From Nocardia nova SH22a (GTDB lineage Bacteria > Actinomycetota > Actinomycetes > Mycobacteriales > Mycobacteriaceae): a stretch of 64,000 nucleotides of DNA. Of the stretch, positions 1 to 10,100 are shown piece by piece (the first letter of the stretch is position 1; each line of letters starts with the position of its first letter). The notes below the pieces were generated by a model. It ran no database searches. It worked only from the letters and a program-made list of their open reading frames with translations, and was not told the DNA's origin. Position numbers and translations under genes: made by a program. The stretch spans positions 7,874,001 through 7,938,000 of the forward strand of contig NZ_CP006850.1 in NCBI RefSeq assembly GCF_000523235.1, written 5' to 3'.

Positions 1-81
1 CTCGTTGCCGTGCCCGGGGGCGGTCCCGACATTGTGGGAGGTGTTCGCCCGCACCGGACCGCAAGCCCGCCGCCATCTGGC

Positions 82-285
82 CTAACACAAGTCCTGCGAC
101 GCGGGGCGGCGCACGTGGCCCGGACGATGGTCCAGTACCGACCAGTCCGACATCGGCGCATGCGGTGGATATCTGTCGAAGCGTTCCACGACGCGGCGGC
201 CGGGTCCGACGGCGTAGCGGTGGGCGGCTAGGAGAACGAGCGCGGCGATCAGGATGGCGGCGATACCGGTGAGCATGATGTCCAC
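82..285 (-). CDS. Possible small membrane protein
   Basis: A 67-codon reading frame opens with GTG at 285, or ATG at 276. The product has one hydrophobic stretch (about residues 4-21) followed by a basic hydrophilic tail, so it could be a single-pass membrane peptide. It is divergent from the MocR-type regulator that starts at 339, which fits a regulator and its neighbour target. No Shine-Dalgarno sequence is visible and no family was recognised. It may be a chance reading frame in GC-rich DNA. The first 81 bases of the window show nothing else I can support. Confidence 0.3.
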   Translation of the reverse strand: MDIMLTGIAAILIAALVLLAAHRYAVGPGRRVVERFDRYPPHAPMSDWSVLDHRPGHVRRPASQDLC

Positions 286-338
286 TGTGCGCGCTACTGG
301 ACTTGAATCAAATAGCCACTGCCGCGATACTGGCCCTT

Positions 339-1829
339 ATGGCAATACGTGTGATCAGTGCGGCCACGCTCACCCGCGATCTGGGCCGCTGGCGGTCCGA
401 CGATGCGGCGGCCACCCGCCGGGGCGCCCGCCCGGCATATCTGGCGCTGGCCGAGAGCATCCGCCTGCTGATCCACGACGGCCGGGCGCCGCTGGGGATC
501 GCCCTGCCCAGTGAGCGCGATCTGGCCACCACGCTGAGCGTCAGCCGCACCACCGTCACCTCGGCCTACGCCCTGCTGCGCGAACACGGATACCTGATCA
601 GCAGGCAGGGGTCGCGCAGCACCGTGGCGCTGCCCTCGGATGTGGTGCACGACGGGTCCAAGCCCGCCCGCAGCATCCTGGCCGTGATGTCGCCGAACGC
701 ACAGCCCACCATCGATCTCACCTATGCCGCCATGTCCGCACCGCCCGAGATGGGCGAGGCGTATTCCACGGCGCTGCAGGGTCTTCCGCTGTATCTCGGC
801 ACGCACGGAATGGATCCGGTGGGCGTGCTCCCCCTGCGCGAGATGCTCGCGCGCCGCTACACCGCCCGTGGTCTGCCGACCCATCCGGACCAGATTCTGG
901 TGACTCTCGGTGCGCAGCACGGACTTCGGCTACTGCTCAACGTGCTGACCGCGCCCGCCGAACGCGTGCTGATCGATCACCCCACCTACCCCAATGCCAT
1001 CGAGGCGATCCGGGATGTCGGGGCTCGGCCGGTGCCGGTTCCGCTACGGCCGGAGTCACCGGACGCGGCCTGGGATCTGGGCGGAATCCGCAGCGCGGCA
1101 AGGCAAACCGCCGCCAGCACGGCCTATCTGGTACCGGATTTCAACAATCCGACCGGATTTCTCATGAGCGCCGAGGCCCGTGCCGAACTGGCCGCGATCG
1201 CCCGCGAGACCCGGATGACGGTCATCGTGGACGAGTCCATGGTGGATCAGCAGCTGGACGGCGAAACACCGCCCCCCGCAGCCGCTTTCGCGCGCGGCTC
1301 GGAGATCGTGACCATCGGCTCGGCCTCCAAGTCGTTCTGGGGCGGACTGCGGGTCGGCTGGATCCGCGCCGATCAGGCCCTCATCACCAAGCTGCTCGGC
1401 ACCCGCTCCACCGTGGATCTCGGCACTCCCGTGATGGATCAGCTGGCCACCGGTTACCTGCTCGAACATGCCGACACCATCCTCGAGCAGCGTCGCGAGC
1501 AATTGCGCAGCCGCCGGGCCGCCCTCCTGGACGCCCTCGCCGAGGAACTACCCGACTGGCAGACCGCACCCGGCCGCGGCGGCATGTCGCTGTGGGCCCA
1601 ACTCCCCGCCCCGGTCTCCACGGCCCTGGCCGCCACCGCTCCCAACCACGGCGTCCTCCTCGCCGCTGGCCCCCGCTTCGGAGTCCAGGGCGCCTTCGAG
1701 CGCTTTCTGCGAATCCCGTTCACCCACAACGAATCCGACCTACGCCTGGCGGTGAAGTCGATCGCGGCGACCTACGCCTCCCTGACCCCGCACGCCACGG
1801 AACCCCTGGCACCGCTGACCTGCTACTGA
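339..1829 (+). CDS. MocR/YczR-type GntR regulator with aminotransferase domain
   Basis: The 496-residue product has an N-terminal GntR winged helix (about residues 30-100, including LPSERDLATTLSVSRTTV) joined to a fold-type I aminotransferase domain. The PLP-binding lysine is in SASKSFWGGLRVGW, at about residue 331. Proteins of this MocR class bind PLP or PLP-adducts and act as transcription factors rather than transaminases. The N-terminus (LGRWR, then PAYLALAESIRLLI) resembles the YczR subgroup, which often controls a divergent membrane gene. I chose ATG 339; a TTG at 303 would add 12 residues. No YczE-like gene is visible upstream within the window, so the target is unknown. Confidence 0.85.
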   Translation: MAIRVISAATLTRDLGRWRSDDAAATRRGARPAYLALAESIRLLIHDGRAPLGIALPSERDLATTLSVSRTTVTSAYALLREHGYLISRQGSRSTVALPSDVVHDGSKPARSILAVMSPNAQPTIDLTYAAMSAPPEMGEAYSTALQGLPLYLGTHGMDPVGVLPLREMLARRYTARGLPTHPDQILVTLGAQHGLRLLLNVLTAPAERVLIDHPTYPNAIEAIRDVGARPVPVPLRPESPDAAWDLGGIRSAARQTAASTAYLVPDFNNPTGFLMSAEARAELAAIARETRMTVIVDESMVDQQLDGETPPPAAAFARGSEIVTIGSASKSFWGGLRVGWIRADQALITKLLGTRSTVDLGTPVMDQLATGYLLEHADTILEQRREQLRSRRAALLDALAEELPDWQTAPGRGGMSLWAQLPAPVSTALAATAPNHGVLLAAGPRFGVQGAFERFLRIPFTHNESDLRLAVKSIAATYASLTPHATEPLAPLTCY

Positions 1830-2047
1830 CCCACACGGCATCACCTCACAGCCGGGCGTCCGAGCGGAAGTACAGCCGACGACATAACGGACCACGCGGT
1901 CAACCGTGAACTCTCCAGCGCGACAACAGATCACGCGAGACACGGGCAACTCACCGGGAGCGCCCGCAAGTCCACTACCGCGCACACCAGCGGCGATCTC
2001 GCGGCACCTGCCCGACACGCTGAAGGCCAGCCGGAGGCGGTACCGCC

Positions 2048-3346
<1,299 letters not shown>

Positions 3347-3574
3347 CTACGGTTTCGACACGCAGTATGGGTGGACACTGCAGCTACCTGCCGTTGCAGA
3401 GCTCGATGACGGCGCTACCGCGGCCCGTCGCTCGCGCCGTGTGGCGGTGGCCGGGGGGTCAGTCTAGTGGACACTCACGGCGGCGGAATCGGGCCACCTG
3501 GATTCGAATCGCGGTATCCGGTCCCGATCTCGCCGTCCGCCCTGGAAAAACCTGCCGTCCGGTCTCTCCCGGCG

Positions 3575-3602
3575 GCCCCCTCCGCGGCACCGCGGAGGGG
3601 GC
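3575..3602. terminator. GC-rich hairpin, terminator-like
   Basis: GCCCCCTCCGCGG (3575-3587) is followed after two bases by its exact reverse complement (3590-3602), giving a 13-bp stem. There is no U-tract, which is usual for actinobacteria. It lies in the 5' region of the Rv0358-like gene, where no upstream plus-strand gene needs terminating. It could therefore be a leader structure or transcriptional insulator instead. Confidence 0.4.
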
Positions 3603-3694
3603 GCCAACTGCCGGAGCCGATTACAGTGGCCTGCGAAGGTGTGCCACGACAGGTACGCCCGTAGGGCAGTGAGGGCGATCGCGTTGGCAGGTTC

Positions 3695-3702
3695 GAGGAG
3701 GG
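3695..3702 (+). promoter_or_regulatory. Ribosome binding site fixing a TTG start
   Basis: GAGGAGGG lies ten bases before TTG 3713. It supports this rare start codon for the Rv0358-like gene over any later in-frame start. Confidence 0.6.
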
Positions 3703-3712
3703 TTTTCGGCAG

Positions 3713-4372
3713 TTGAGTACTCATGTTCTCCGCTGCAACGGCGCCCCCGTTCCCATCGCGCTCGCGTCGCTGCCTACCACCCAGACCACGGCAATTCCGG
3801 ATACCGACGAACTCGACGAACTACTCCCGGTGCTGGCCGCCGACAATCGGCCTCGGCTGATCGTGCTGGGCGAGGACGCCGGTCTGGCCGCCGTGCTCAC
3901 CCATCTGCTGCGCACCGAGCGGCTGAGTGTGGAGATCGGCTACGTGCCGGTGGACCGCACCTACGGCTCCCGGGCCTATCAGACCGGAACCGGCTCCCAC
4001 GCCGCCAAACGCGCGCTGGAGGGCCGGGCCCAGGAGACTCCGCTGATTCGCGACGACACCGGCACCGTCCTCGTCGGCCGCGCCACGATCACCGGGCGCG
4101 ACGGCGCGAAACTAGAGGGTGAGGCCTACGTCGACGAGGTCAGGCTGTTCACCGGAAAGGTCGGGGCACTGCACGTCTCGCCCACCCTCGAGCAGCCGGG
4201 CGTGCGCGCTACGGTGCAGCGTGGCTGGGGTAAACGGCGCTGGGTCGCCGGGCGCGCGGTCCAGCTCGGATCGCCGGGCGCCGAGGTGACCCGCGACGGG
4301 ATCGCACCGGACCGGACAGTTCCGCGATCGAGTTTCTACCGCCATCACGAACCCTGGCTGCTGGTGCGATGA
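3713..4372 (+). CDS. Conserved hypothetical protein, Rv0358-like
   Basis: The 219-residue soluble protein has no signal peptide or membrane segment. Residues 45-75 (RPRLIVLGEDAGLAAVLTHL) look like the start of a Rossmann-like or kinase-like alpha/beta fold, and the C-terminal half is rich in beta-type sequence. It sits between divergent purA and a downstream M50 protease gene, the same order as Rv0357c-Rv0358-Rv0359, so I take it to be the Rv0358 counterpart. No catalytic motif was recognised and I assign no function. The TTG start is supported by a strong ribosome binding site at 3695-3702. Confidence 0.8.
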   Translation: MSTHVLRCNGAPVPIALASLPTTQTTAIPDTDELDELLPVLAADNRPRLIVLGEDAGLAAVLTHLLRTERLSVEIGYVPVDRTYGSRAYQTGTGSHAAKRALEGRAQETPLIRDDTGTVLVGRATITGRDGAKLEGEAYVDEVRLFTGKVGALHVSPTLEQPGVRATVQRGWGKRRWVAGRAVQLGSPGAEVTRDGIAPDRTVPRSSFYRHHEPWLLVR

Positions 4373-4409
4373 CGCATTCGTCCCGGGCGTGTCCCGGCAG
4401 GGAGGCGCT

Positions 4410-5192
4410 GTGACCGATCGCATAGGCGCGTGGAATCGCCGGAACGCCGTGCGGCCCAGTCCGGTGTTCCTGCTCATCGTCGCGATCACCGTGCTCGGCG
4501 GGGCGCTGGCCTGGGATGCCGACCCGCTGTCCACCCGCGCCAAGGCCGGCGTGTTCGTCCTGGTGGTGGCGGGCTGGATTCTGAGCGTCTGCCTGCACGA
4601 ATTCGGTCACGCCTATACCGCGTGGCGAGCGGGCGACCGGGAAGTGCAGATCCGCGGATATCTGACCTTGAACCCGATCAAATACAGCCATCCGCTGTTG
4701 TCGATCGCGTTGCCGATCTTCTTCATCGCCCTCGGCGGCTTCGCACTGCCCGGCGGTGCGGTCTATCTGAATACGCAGAACTTCTCGCCGCGCACCTATC
4801 GCGCGATCAGCGCGGCGGGTCCGGCGATCAACGCGCTGTGTGCGGTGGTGCTGCTGGTGATCATCCGGTTCGCCGGGTCGGCCGAATCGCACGCCGCGTT
4901 CTGGTTCGGCCTGAGCTTCCTGGCATTCCTGCAGATCACCGCGACAATTCTCAATCTGCTGCCGATTCCCGGCACCGACGGCTACGCGATCCTGGAACCC
5001 TCGCTGAGTTATCAGACCCGGCGGTCGCTCGAGCAGGTCAAGCCGTTCGGACTGCTGCTGTTGCTGGCGATTCTGTGGGTGCCGGAGCTGAACCGGATCT
5101 TCTTCAACGTGGTCTACCGGGTGTTCGAACTGTCGGGTGTGTCGTCGACCTGGGTGGATATCGGCAGTTACCTGACCCGATTCTGGACCTGA
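4410..5192 (+). CDS. Site-2 protease family (M50) membrane metallopeptidase, Rv0359-like
   Basis: This 260-residue integral membrane protein carries the zinc-binding HExxH motif as CLHEFGHAYTAW inside a hydrophobic segment, and the third-ligand motif NLLPIPGTDGYAI (NxxPxPxxDG) near residue 190. At least four other hydrophobic segments are visible. M50 peptidases of this short type cleave within the membrane; substrates of this subgroup are unknown to me. GTG 4410 is preferred because GGGAGG (4400-4405) precedes it; GTG 4389 is the alternative. It follows the Rv0358-like gene after 37 bases and is probably co-transcribed with it. Confidence 0.9.
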   Translation: MTDRIGAWNRRNAVRPSPVFLLIVAITVLGGALAWDADPLSTRAKAGVFVLVVAGWILSVCLHEFGHAYTAWRAGDREVQIRGYLTLNPIKYSHPLLSIALPIFFIALGGFALPGGAVYLNTQNFSPRTYRAISAAGPAINALCAVVLLVIIRFAGSAESHAAFWFGLSFLAFLQITATILNLLPIPGTDGYAILEPSLSYQTRRSLEQVKPFGLLLLLAILWVPELNRIFFNVVYRVFELSGVSSTWVDIGSYLTRFWT

Positions 5193-5200
5193 GGCTGGTC

Positions 5201-5252
5201 GGGCCCGCCCGGTTCCTGTCCGATTCGCCGGTGGACTGGAACCGGGCGGCCC
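5201..5252. terminator. Stem-loop between convergent genes
   Basis: CCGCCCGGTTCC (5205-5216) and its exact reverse complement (5238-5249) form a 12-bp stem that extends with one bulge into flanking GGG/CCC. It begins eight bases after the M50 protease stop codon. The FUSC gene ends at 5505 on the other strand, so the hairpin could serve both. The rest of the 5193-5504 gap holds no supported gene. Confidence 0.55.
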
Positions 5253-5504
5253 TCTTCGTGACAGTGCTCCCCGCCCCCTGCGCGGGCGGCCGCCCGTTGG
5301 CCTGCCGCACCAGCTACCGTCACGAAGTCGCCGACCGCGCCACCCCTCGTCGACGCGGTCAGGAATGACGCTACGAGCGGACAGCTGCCCGGACACGGGT
5401 AGTCGACTACCCGATCGACCGGCCGCGCGCCGCACAGCCGCGCCCAATCAGGCTGCGAGTAGCCGCAGCACTACTGCACCACAGAGGTTTTCAGCGGACC
5501 GCGG

Positions 5505-6710
5505 TCAATCCCGCGGGGCCACATAGGGGTTGCGCACGGTGGGCGGCAGCAGCGCGATCGCGGACAGTCGCTTGACCCCGCAGACCTGCATCAAATCGAC
5601 CACGATGGAACGCAACTGGGCGAAGACGACGTGGGAGGACAGACCCGCGCCCTCGACCAGATCCTTGGTCGCCCCCTTCGCGACGCGGCGCAGCACCCGG
5701 GTGGCGTCGGCCGCATCGGGTTCGCGGCCGGGTTCGGCGAGAACGTAGCGCCGCACCACGTCCACGGCCTGCCCCAGCTCCTCGACCTCCGCGACCATGC
5801 GCGGATCGAGGATCTCGTCGTCGCGCACCAGGGTCAGCGCGCGGCGTAACAGGACGCGGGTGTTGCGGACGGCATTGTCCAGCGGCTCGATCGCGTCGCG
5901 CAGCACCTCCAGCCGGGGGCGGGAGTTCCAGTACAGCGGCGAGATCCGGCTGACCTCGCGGCCGCCCTCGACCGCATTGCGCAAACCGTCGATCTGCGGC
6001 TGGGTTCCGCGCACGGATTGCAGTGCGGCACGCACCTTTTCCGCATCCTGCTCGAGCAGGCCGTCGGCACATCCGGACAGGGCGGCGCCGACCACAGCCA
6101 GAATGTCGGCGGCCTGCTGGCGGGCCCGGCGCACCGGATGCAGTGGAATGACGGCGACCACCACGATCCCGACCAGACCGCCCACCAGCGCGTCCACCAT
6201 GCGATTGAGGCCGCCGCCGGTATGCGGTGGCATCAGGGTCGCGACCAGGACCGCGGAACTGGCGGCCTGCATCGGGATGACGGCGCCCTTGTCGAGGAAG
6301 ACCGCGGTGCCCATCGCCACGGCGACGACCAGCGCGATCTGCCACGGCCCCGTGCCGACGCGGCCGATGAAGAAGTCACCGATCCCGATACCGACGGCGA
6401 CCCCGCAGACCAGCTCGACCGAGCGCCGCAGCCGGGCGCCGAACGACACGCCGATCGAGATCACCGCCGCCATCGGCGCGAAGAAGGGCTGCGGATGGCC
6501 CACCACCCGATGTGCGATGAACCAGGACAGCGCGGCCCCCACCGCGCACTGCACGATCGGAAGTGCGGATCTGCGCAACCGCGTCCAGCCGTCGCGCATC
6601 CGCTGCTTACCGGTATCGCGGACCGCGTCGTAGGCGACCGCGGTCGTGAACCGTTCCGAGCCGGTCAGATTCAGTCCAGACCGAGTTCGCCGGCCGCGCG
6701 GGGATCGCAA
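5505..6710 (-). CDS. FUSC family membrane protein (aromatic acid exporter-like)
   Basis: The product is about 401 residues. The N-terminal half has roughly six hydrophobic segments (for example IALVVAVAMGTAVFLDKG and VGGLVGIVVVAVIP) and the C-terminal half is a helical cytoplasmic domain. The pattern PFFAPMAAVISIG followed by RRSVELVCGVAVGIGIGD is typical of FUSC/ArAE transporters, which export aromatic acids or similar compounds. The substrate here is unknown. TTG 6710 overlaps the end of the DUF3151 gene by 40 bases; ATG 6599 is an alternative start after the overlap. The two genes are probably one operon. Confidence 0.82.
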   Translation of the reverse strand: MRSPRGRRTRSGLNLTGSERFTTAVAYDAVRDTGKQRMRDGWTRLRRSALPIVQCAVGAALSWFIAHRVVGHPQPFFAPMAAVISIGVSFGARLRRSVELVCGVAVGIGIGDFFIGRVGTGPWQIALVVAVAMGTAVFLDKGAVIPMQAASSAVLVATLMPPHTGGGLNRMVDALVGGLVGIVVVAVIPLHPVRRARQQAADILAVVGAALSGCADGLLEQDAEKVRAALQSVRGTQPQIDGLRNAVEGGREVSRISPLYWNSRPRLEVLRDAIEPLDNAVRNTRVLLRRALTLVRDDEILDPRMVAEVEELGQAVDVVRRYVLAEPGREPDAADATRVLRRVAKGATKDLVEGAGLSSHVVFAQLRSIVVDLMQVCGVKRLSAIALLPPTVRNPYVAPRD

Positions 6711-7126
6711 TCCTCCAACAGGTCCAGGCAGCGCGCGTATTCGTCGTTCTCACCGATGGCCTGAGCGGCGCGGGCGAGGGCGCCGACGCTGCGCAGGAAG
6801 CCCTGGTTGGGCTCGTGGCTCCAGGGCACCGGGCCGAAACCCTTCCAGCCGTTGCGGCGCAGCAAGTCCAGGCCGCGGTGGTAGCCGGTGCGGGCGAAGG
6901 CGTAGGCGGCCATCAGATCGAGACTCACCTCGACGGGCGCCTCCGCGCCGGTGACCCCGGCGCGCTCCAGCGCGTCCTCGGCCAGCTGCGCCCAGGCCAC
7001 CGAGGCGGTCGGATGGGCGGCCGCGACCTGCGCCGGGTCCTGATTGTCCAGCAGGGCCTGTTCGGCTTCCGTGTTTTCGGGAAGCAATACCGGCTGCGGT
7101 CCGAGCAGATCACCGAAGGAGGTCAT
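6671..7126 (-). CDS. DUF3151 family protein, Rv0360c-like
   Basis: This 151-residue soluble acidic protein begins MTSFGDLLGPQPVLLP and contains the conserved stretch YAFARTGYHRGLDLLRRNGW, followed by PWSHEPNQGFLRSVGALARAA. It matches the actinobacterial DUF3151 family (Rv0360c in M. tuberculosis), whose function is unknown to me. The start is ATG 7126; an in-frame ATG at 7135 would add three residues. It precedes and overlaps the FUSC gene. Confidence 0.85.
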   Translation of the reverse strand: MTSFGDLLGPQPVLLPENTEAEQALLDNQDPAQVAAAHPTASVAWAQLAEDALERAGVTGAEAPVEVSLDLMAAYAFARTGYHRGLDLLRRNGWKGFGPVPWSHEPNQGFLRSVGALARAAQAIGENDEYARCLDLLEDCDPRAAGELGLD

Positions 7127-7342
7127 GGGCTTCATTGTGCACCGCGCCCGCGGACGCCCGGCGCGCCGCATTGTCCCCGCTCGGGGGAAAGCACGATCGG
7201 CCCCGGTGCGAGACGGCTCGACCGAGACAAAAGCCCTGCGGTTCCGCGTCCGCCGCCTCGTTCGGGCCCCGCCCCCATTAGGCTGGCCGACGGAGACCAC
7301 CAGTTGACGACCGACAGCTGATACTGAGCAAGGGGTACCGCG

Positions 7343-9922
7343 TTGTCCGACCCGAACGACGACCAGAAGCCGCGGCAGGGCGCCACCGGCGACCGCCCGA
7401 CGAAACCTGCCCAGCAGGGCGGTTCCACCCCAGGCGCGAGCAGGCCGGACGACACCGGTGCGGCGGACGGCGGTGACGCCGGGCAGACCCAGCGGATCTC
7501 CCGCGATCAGCTGCCGGGTGCGGCGCCGACCACGCCGATGGCGTCGCCGTCGGCGAAGACCCAGGTGATCCGCGGCTCCGGCGCGAAAGATGCTCCGGAA
7601 CAGGCGGATAGCGGTCGGGGCGGCTCGGGAGCCGGTTCCGTGCGGGCCGGCGCCGACCGTGGTTCCGACGACTCCGGCAAGTCGGCGAGTGGCAAGGAGT
7701 CCGGGGCCGCTCAGCCCGGGCCCGGCGAAAAGACCACGGCGGCAACGGGTTCCGGTGAGGCGAAGACGGAGGCCATTCCCCGGGCAGCGAAGGCGGGCGG
7801 GGAGACTGCGGGCTCGAAGAACGCTGGCGGCTCCTCTCGACCTGGAGATGCGGCGGGACCGGCTGGATCGTCCAAGGGTTCCGGCGCCGATCGAACTCCG
7901 GCAGCGGACCAGGCGGCCGAGCGCGCCACCGATGCCGCATCCGGCAACAAGGAAGCCAGTAAGGGTGCGGCCTCCGGGCCTGAGAGCGAAACCGGCAAGA
8001 ACGCGCCGAAGAACGAAAAGAACTCTGCGGCAGGCAGTTCCGCCGCATCGACCGCTGCCGGTTCCGCTGGCACCGGCGCGGGGTCTGCTGCTGCCGGTTC
8101 TTCAACTGCTCGTTCCGGTGGCACGGGAGCCGGGTCTGCTGCTGCCGGTCCAGGTGCCGCCCGTCCTGTCGGCGGCGGAACCGGCAACGCTGACGCTGGT
8201 TCCGGCAACGCTGGCGGTCCGGCCGAGGCCGGTTCAGCCGACGGTGGCCCGGCCTCCGATTCCACCGATGCCCAGTCCGACCGAGGTCCGGCCGGTGCCG
8301 ACTCGGCCGCCACCGGCCCCGATGCGAACCGTCCCGCGGGCAATGGCCCCGCAGCCGGTCCGGCCGGTACCGGATCCGCTGACGCCGGTTCCGACACCTC
8401 CGGTCCTGCTGGCCGCGGCGCCGCCGATGCCAAGTCCGCTGGGGCTGCCGCTTCCGGTCCCGGTACTGCCCGTCCTGTCGGCGGCGGTTCCGGCAAGGCT
8501 GGCGGCGATTCCGGCAAGTCCGGCACCGGTTCCGGTGGCTCCGGGTCGGCTGATGCCAGTTCCACGGCCGAGGGCGCCGACGCAGCCGCGGGTGGCGGCG
8601 TAGCCAAGGCAGGCGCCGCGGCCGCAGGCGCGGCAGCGGCGGGCGCCGGGGCGGGTGACTCGTCGGCGAAGGGTGCGAGCTCGGCGGGCGCGAAGGACAC
8701 TGCCGCCTCGGGTGAGTCCGAAACCGTTGCTCTGCCGAGGGTTTCGGACCGGTCCGGCGACGAGCCGACTCGGACGCTGGCCACGCCGAAACAGTCGTCC
8801 GGTCAGGGCAACTCCGGCAAGGACTCGGGAGCCTCGGGCGAGAAGGCGGATTCCCCCGCACAGCAACAGGTTCCGTCGATATCGAATCCGTCCGACGAGG
8901 CCACCACCGTACTTCCGATACAGCGCCCCGATCAGGCGACCGAGAAGTTGCGCACCACACCGGGACAACGGGACCCAGGCGGCCCGGCGGGTGGGCCGAA
9001 TCGTTCCGGTCCGGGTGGTTCCGGGCCGAAGGGGCCCGGTGGATCTGGTCCGCGCGGGCCGCAGGGCCGTCCCGCCGGTCCGGCCGCGGCAGCCGCAGGT
9101 CTCGGCGCGGCGGCGGGGCCGAAGGGTCCGGGGGCCGCTCCCGGACAGCAGGGGCGTCCCGGTGGGCCGGGACGACCGGGTCCGACCGGCGGTCCGGGGC
9201 AATCCGGTCCTCATGGGCCGGGCCAAGCCGGTACACAAGGGCCGGGCGGTCCGGGACAGCCTGGTCCGCAGGGCCCGAACGGACCGCAGGGCCCTCAGGG
9301 GCCGAACGGACCGGGTCCGCAGCGCCCCGGCGGCGCACCGTCGCCCGCCGACATCAAGATGACCACCCCCGCACAGCAGGTTTCCTCCCAGCAGGGCGCG
9401 CCGCGCCCGATGCCGCCGCGCACGGTGGCCCAGCCGCAGCAGATTCCCGCCGCGGAACCGGCCGAAGGCGCGGGACCGGCACGTAACAACCGCCGACTGC
9501 TCGCCATCGGCGGCGCGGTCGTGGTGATCGTCATCGCGATCGTGGCGGTGATCGCATTCACCGCCGGCGGATCGGACAACTCACCCGAGGCCAAGGTCAA
9601 GGGCGCGGTCACCGATTACACGAATGCGCTGGCCTCCGGAAAGCTGACCGATCTGCAGTCCTCGACCTGCGGTAAGTTGCACGACTTCTACCAGAACATC
9701 GCCCCGGACCAGTACGCCGGAGTGCACAAGCTGGCGGCGGATCAGAAGAAGATCCCGAAGGTCTCGAGTGTGAGCGGCGTCCAGATCACCGGCGACAAGG
9801 CGGTCGCCCAGGTCGATGTCTACACCGACGCCGATCCGGGCCGATCCACCGCGCGCACCTTCGATCTGCAGCAGACCGACGGCGGCTGGAAGGTGTGCGA
9901 TCCAGAGGTGGCCACACAGTAA
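7343..9922 (+). CDS. Membrane protein with giant low-complexity, collagen-like N-terminus and Rv0361-type C-terminus
   Basis: This 859-residue protein has three parts. Residues 1 to about 540 are Ala/Gly/Ser/Asp-rich low complexity. Residues about 545-665 are packed with Gly-Pro-X triplets such as GPQGPNGPQGPQGPNG, collagen-like. One membrane helix at about 720-740 (AVVVIVIAIVAVIAF) leads to a folded C-terminal domain of about 115 residues, probably extracytoplasmic and resembling DUF4878/lumazine-binding-like lipoprotein domains. Rv0361, the positional counterpart, is much shorter. TTG 7343 is preceded by AAGGGG. The N-terminus repeats T-x-x-[IL] sites (T49, T73, T142, T461), which could be kinase sites. 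Function unknown. Confidence 0.8.
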   Translation: MSDPNDDQKPRQGATGDRPTKPAQQGGSTPGASRPDDTGAADGGDAGQTQRISRDQLPGAAPTTPMASPSAKTQVIRGSGAKDAPEQADSGRGGSGAGSVRAGADRGSDDSGKSASGKESGAAQPGPGEKTTAATGSGEAKTEAIPRAAKAGGETAGSKNAGGSSRPGDAAGPAGSSKGSGADRTPAADQAAERATDAASGNKEASKGAASGPESETGKNAPKNEKNSAAGSSAASTAAGSAGTGAGSAAAGSSTARSGGTGAGSAAAGPGAARPVGGGTGNADAGSGNAGGPAEAGSADGGPASDSTDAQSDRGPAGADSAATGPDANRPAGNGPAAGPAGTGSADAGSDTSGPAGRGAADAKSAGAAASGPGTARPVGGGSGKAGGDSGKSGTGSGGSGSADASSTAEGADAAAGGGVAKAGAAAAGAAAAGAGAGDSSAKGASSAGAKDTAASGESETVALPRVSDRSGDEPTRTLATPKQSSGQGNSGKDSGASGEKADSPAQQQVPSISNPSDEATTVLPIQRPDQATEKLRTTPGQRDPGGPAGGPNRSGPGGSGPKGPGGSGPRGPQGRPAGPAAAAAGLGAAAGPKGPGAAPGQQGRPGGPGRPGPTGGPGQSGPHGPGQAGTQGPGGPGQPGPQGPNGPQGPQGPNGPGPQRPGGAPSPADIKMTTPAQQVSSQQGAPRPMPPRTVAQPQQIPAAEPAEGAGPARNNRRLLAIGGAVVVIVIAIVAVIAFTAGGSDNSPEAKVKGAVTDYTNALASGKLTDLQSSTCGKLHDFYQNIAPDQYAGVHKLAADQKKIPKVSSVSGVQITGDKAVAQVDVYTDADPGRSTARTFDLQQTDGGWKVCDPEVATQ

Positions 9923-10049
9923 TTCACCGGGCGATGGTGTTCGTCACCATTCGTCACATTCTGGCGTTCATCCGCGATGAACCTCACAGACACCTGGTCA
10001 GCGTTGCTGTGCGCCGATAGCATTGCCCGGATTGTCAGGGCATCGGCCG

Positions 10050-10079
10050 TTGTGACGTTTTCCATTTACGCAGTAAGAA
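10050..10079 (+). promoter_or_regulatory. Candidate promoter of the fused dehydratase gene
   Basis: TTGTGA (10050-10055) and TAAGAA (10074-10079) are separated by 18 bases and resemble a housekeeping -35/-10 pair. They lie in the AT-richer part of the gap just before the dehydratase gene at 10101. The match is by eye only. Confidence 0.35.
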
Positions 10080-10100
10080 TCGAACAGGGGAGCAAGGGAC

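Noticed and set aside
3480..3540. tRNA-like T-loop string GATTCGAATC near 3501-3510
   Set aside because: No matching T-stem, anticodon arm or acceptor stem could be drawn on either strand.
3464..3724. 86-codon minus-strand open frame between purA and the Rv0358-like gene
   Set aside because: Overlaps a GC-rich hairpin and the ribosome binding site of the opposite gene; product has no coherent fold signal.
7278..9338. 686-codon minus-strand open frame over the collagen-like gene
   Set aside because: The product is Arg/Pro/His-rich low complexity, the mirror of the Gly/Ser/Ala-rich coding strand, with no recognisable domain.
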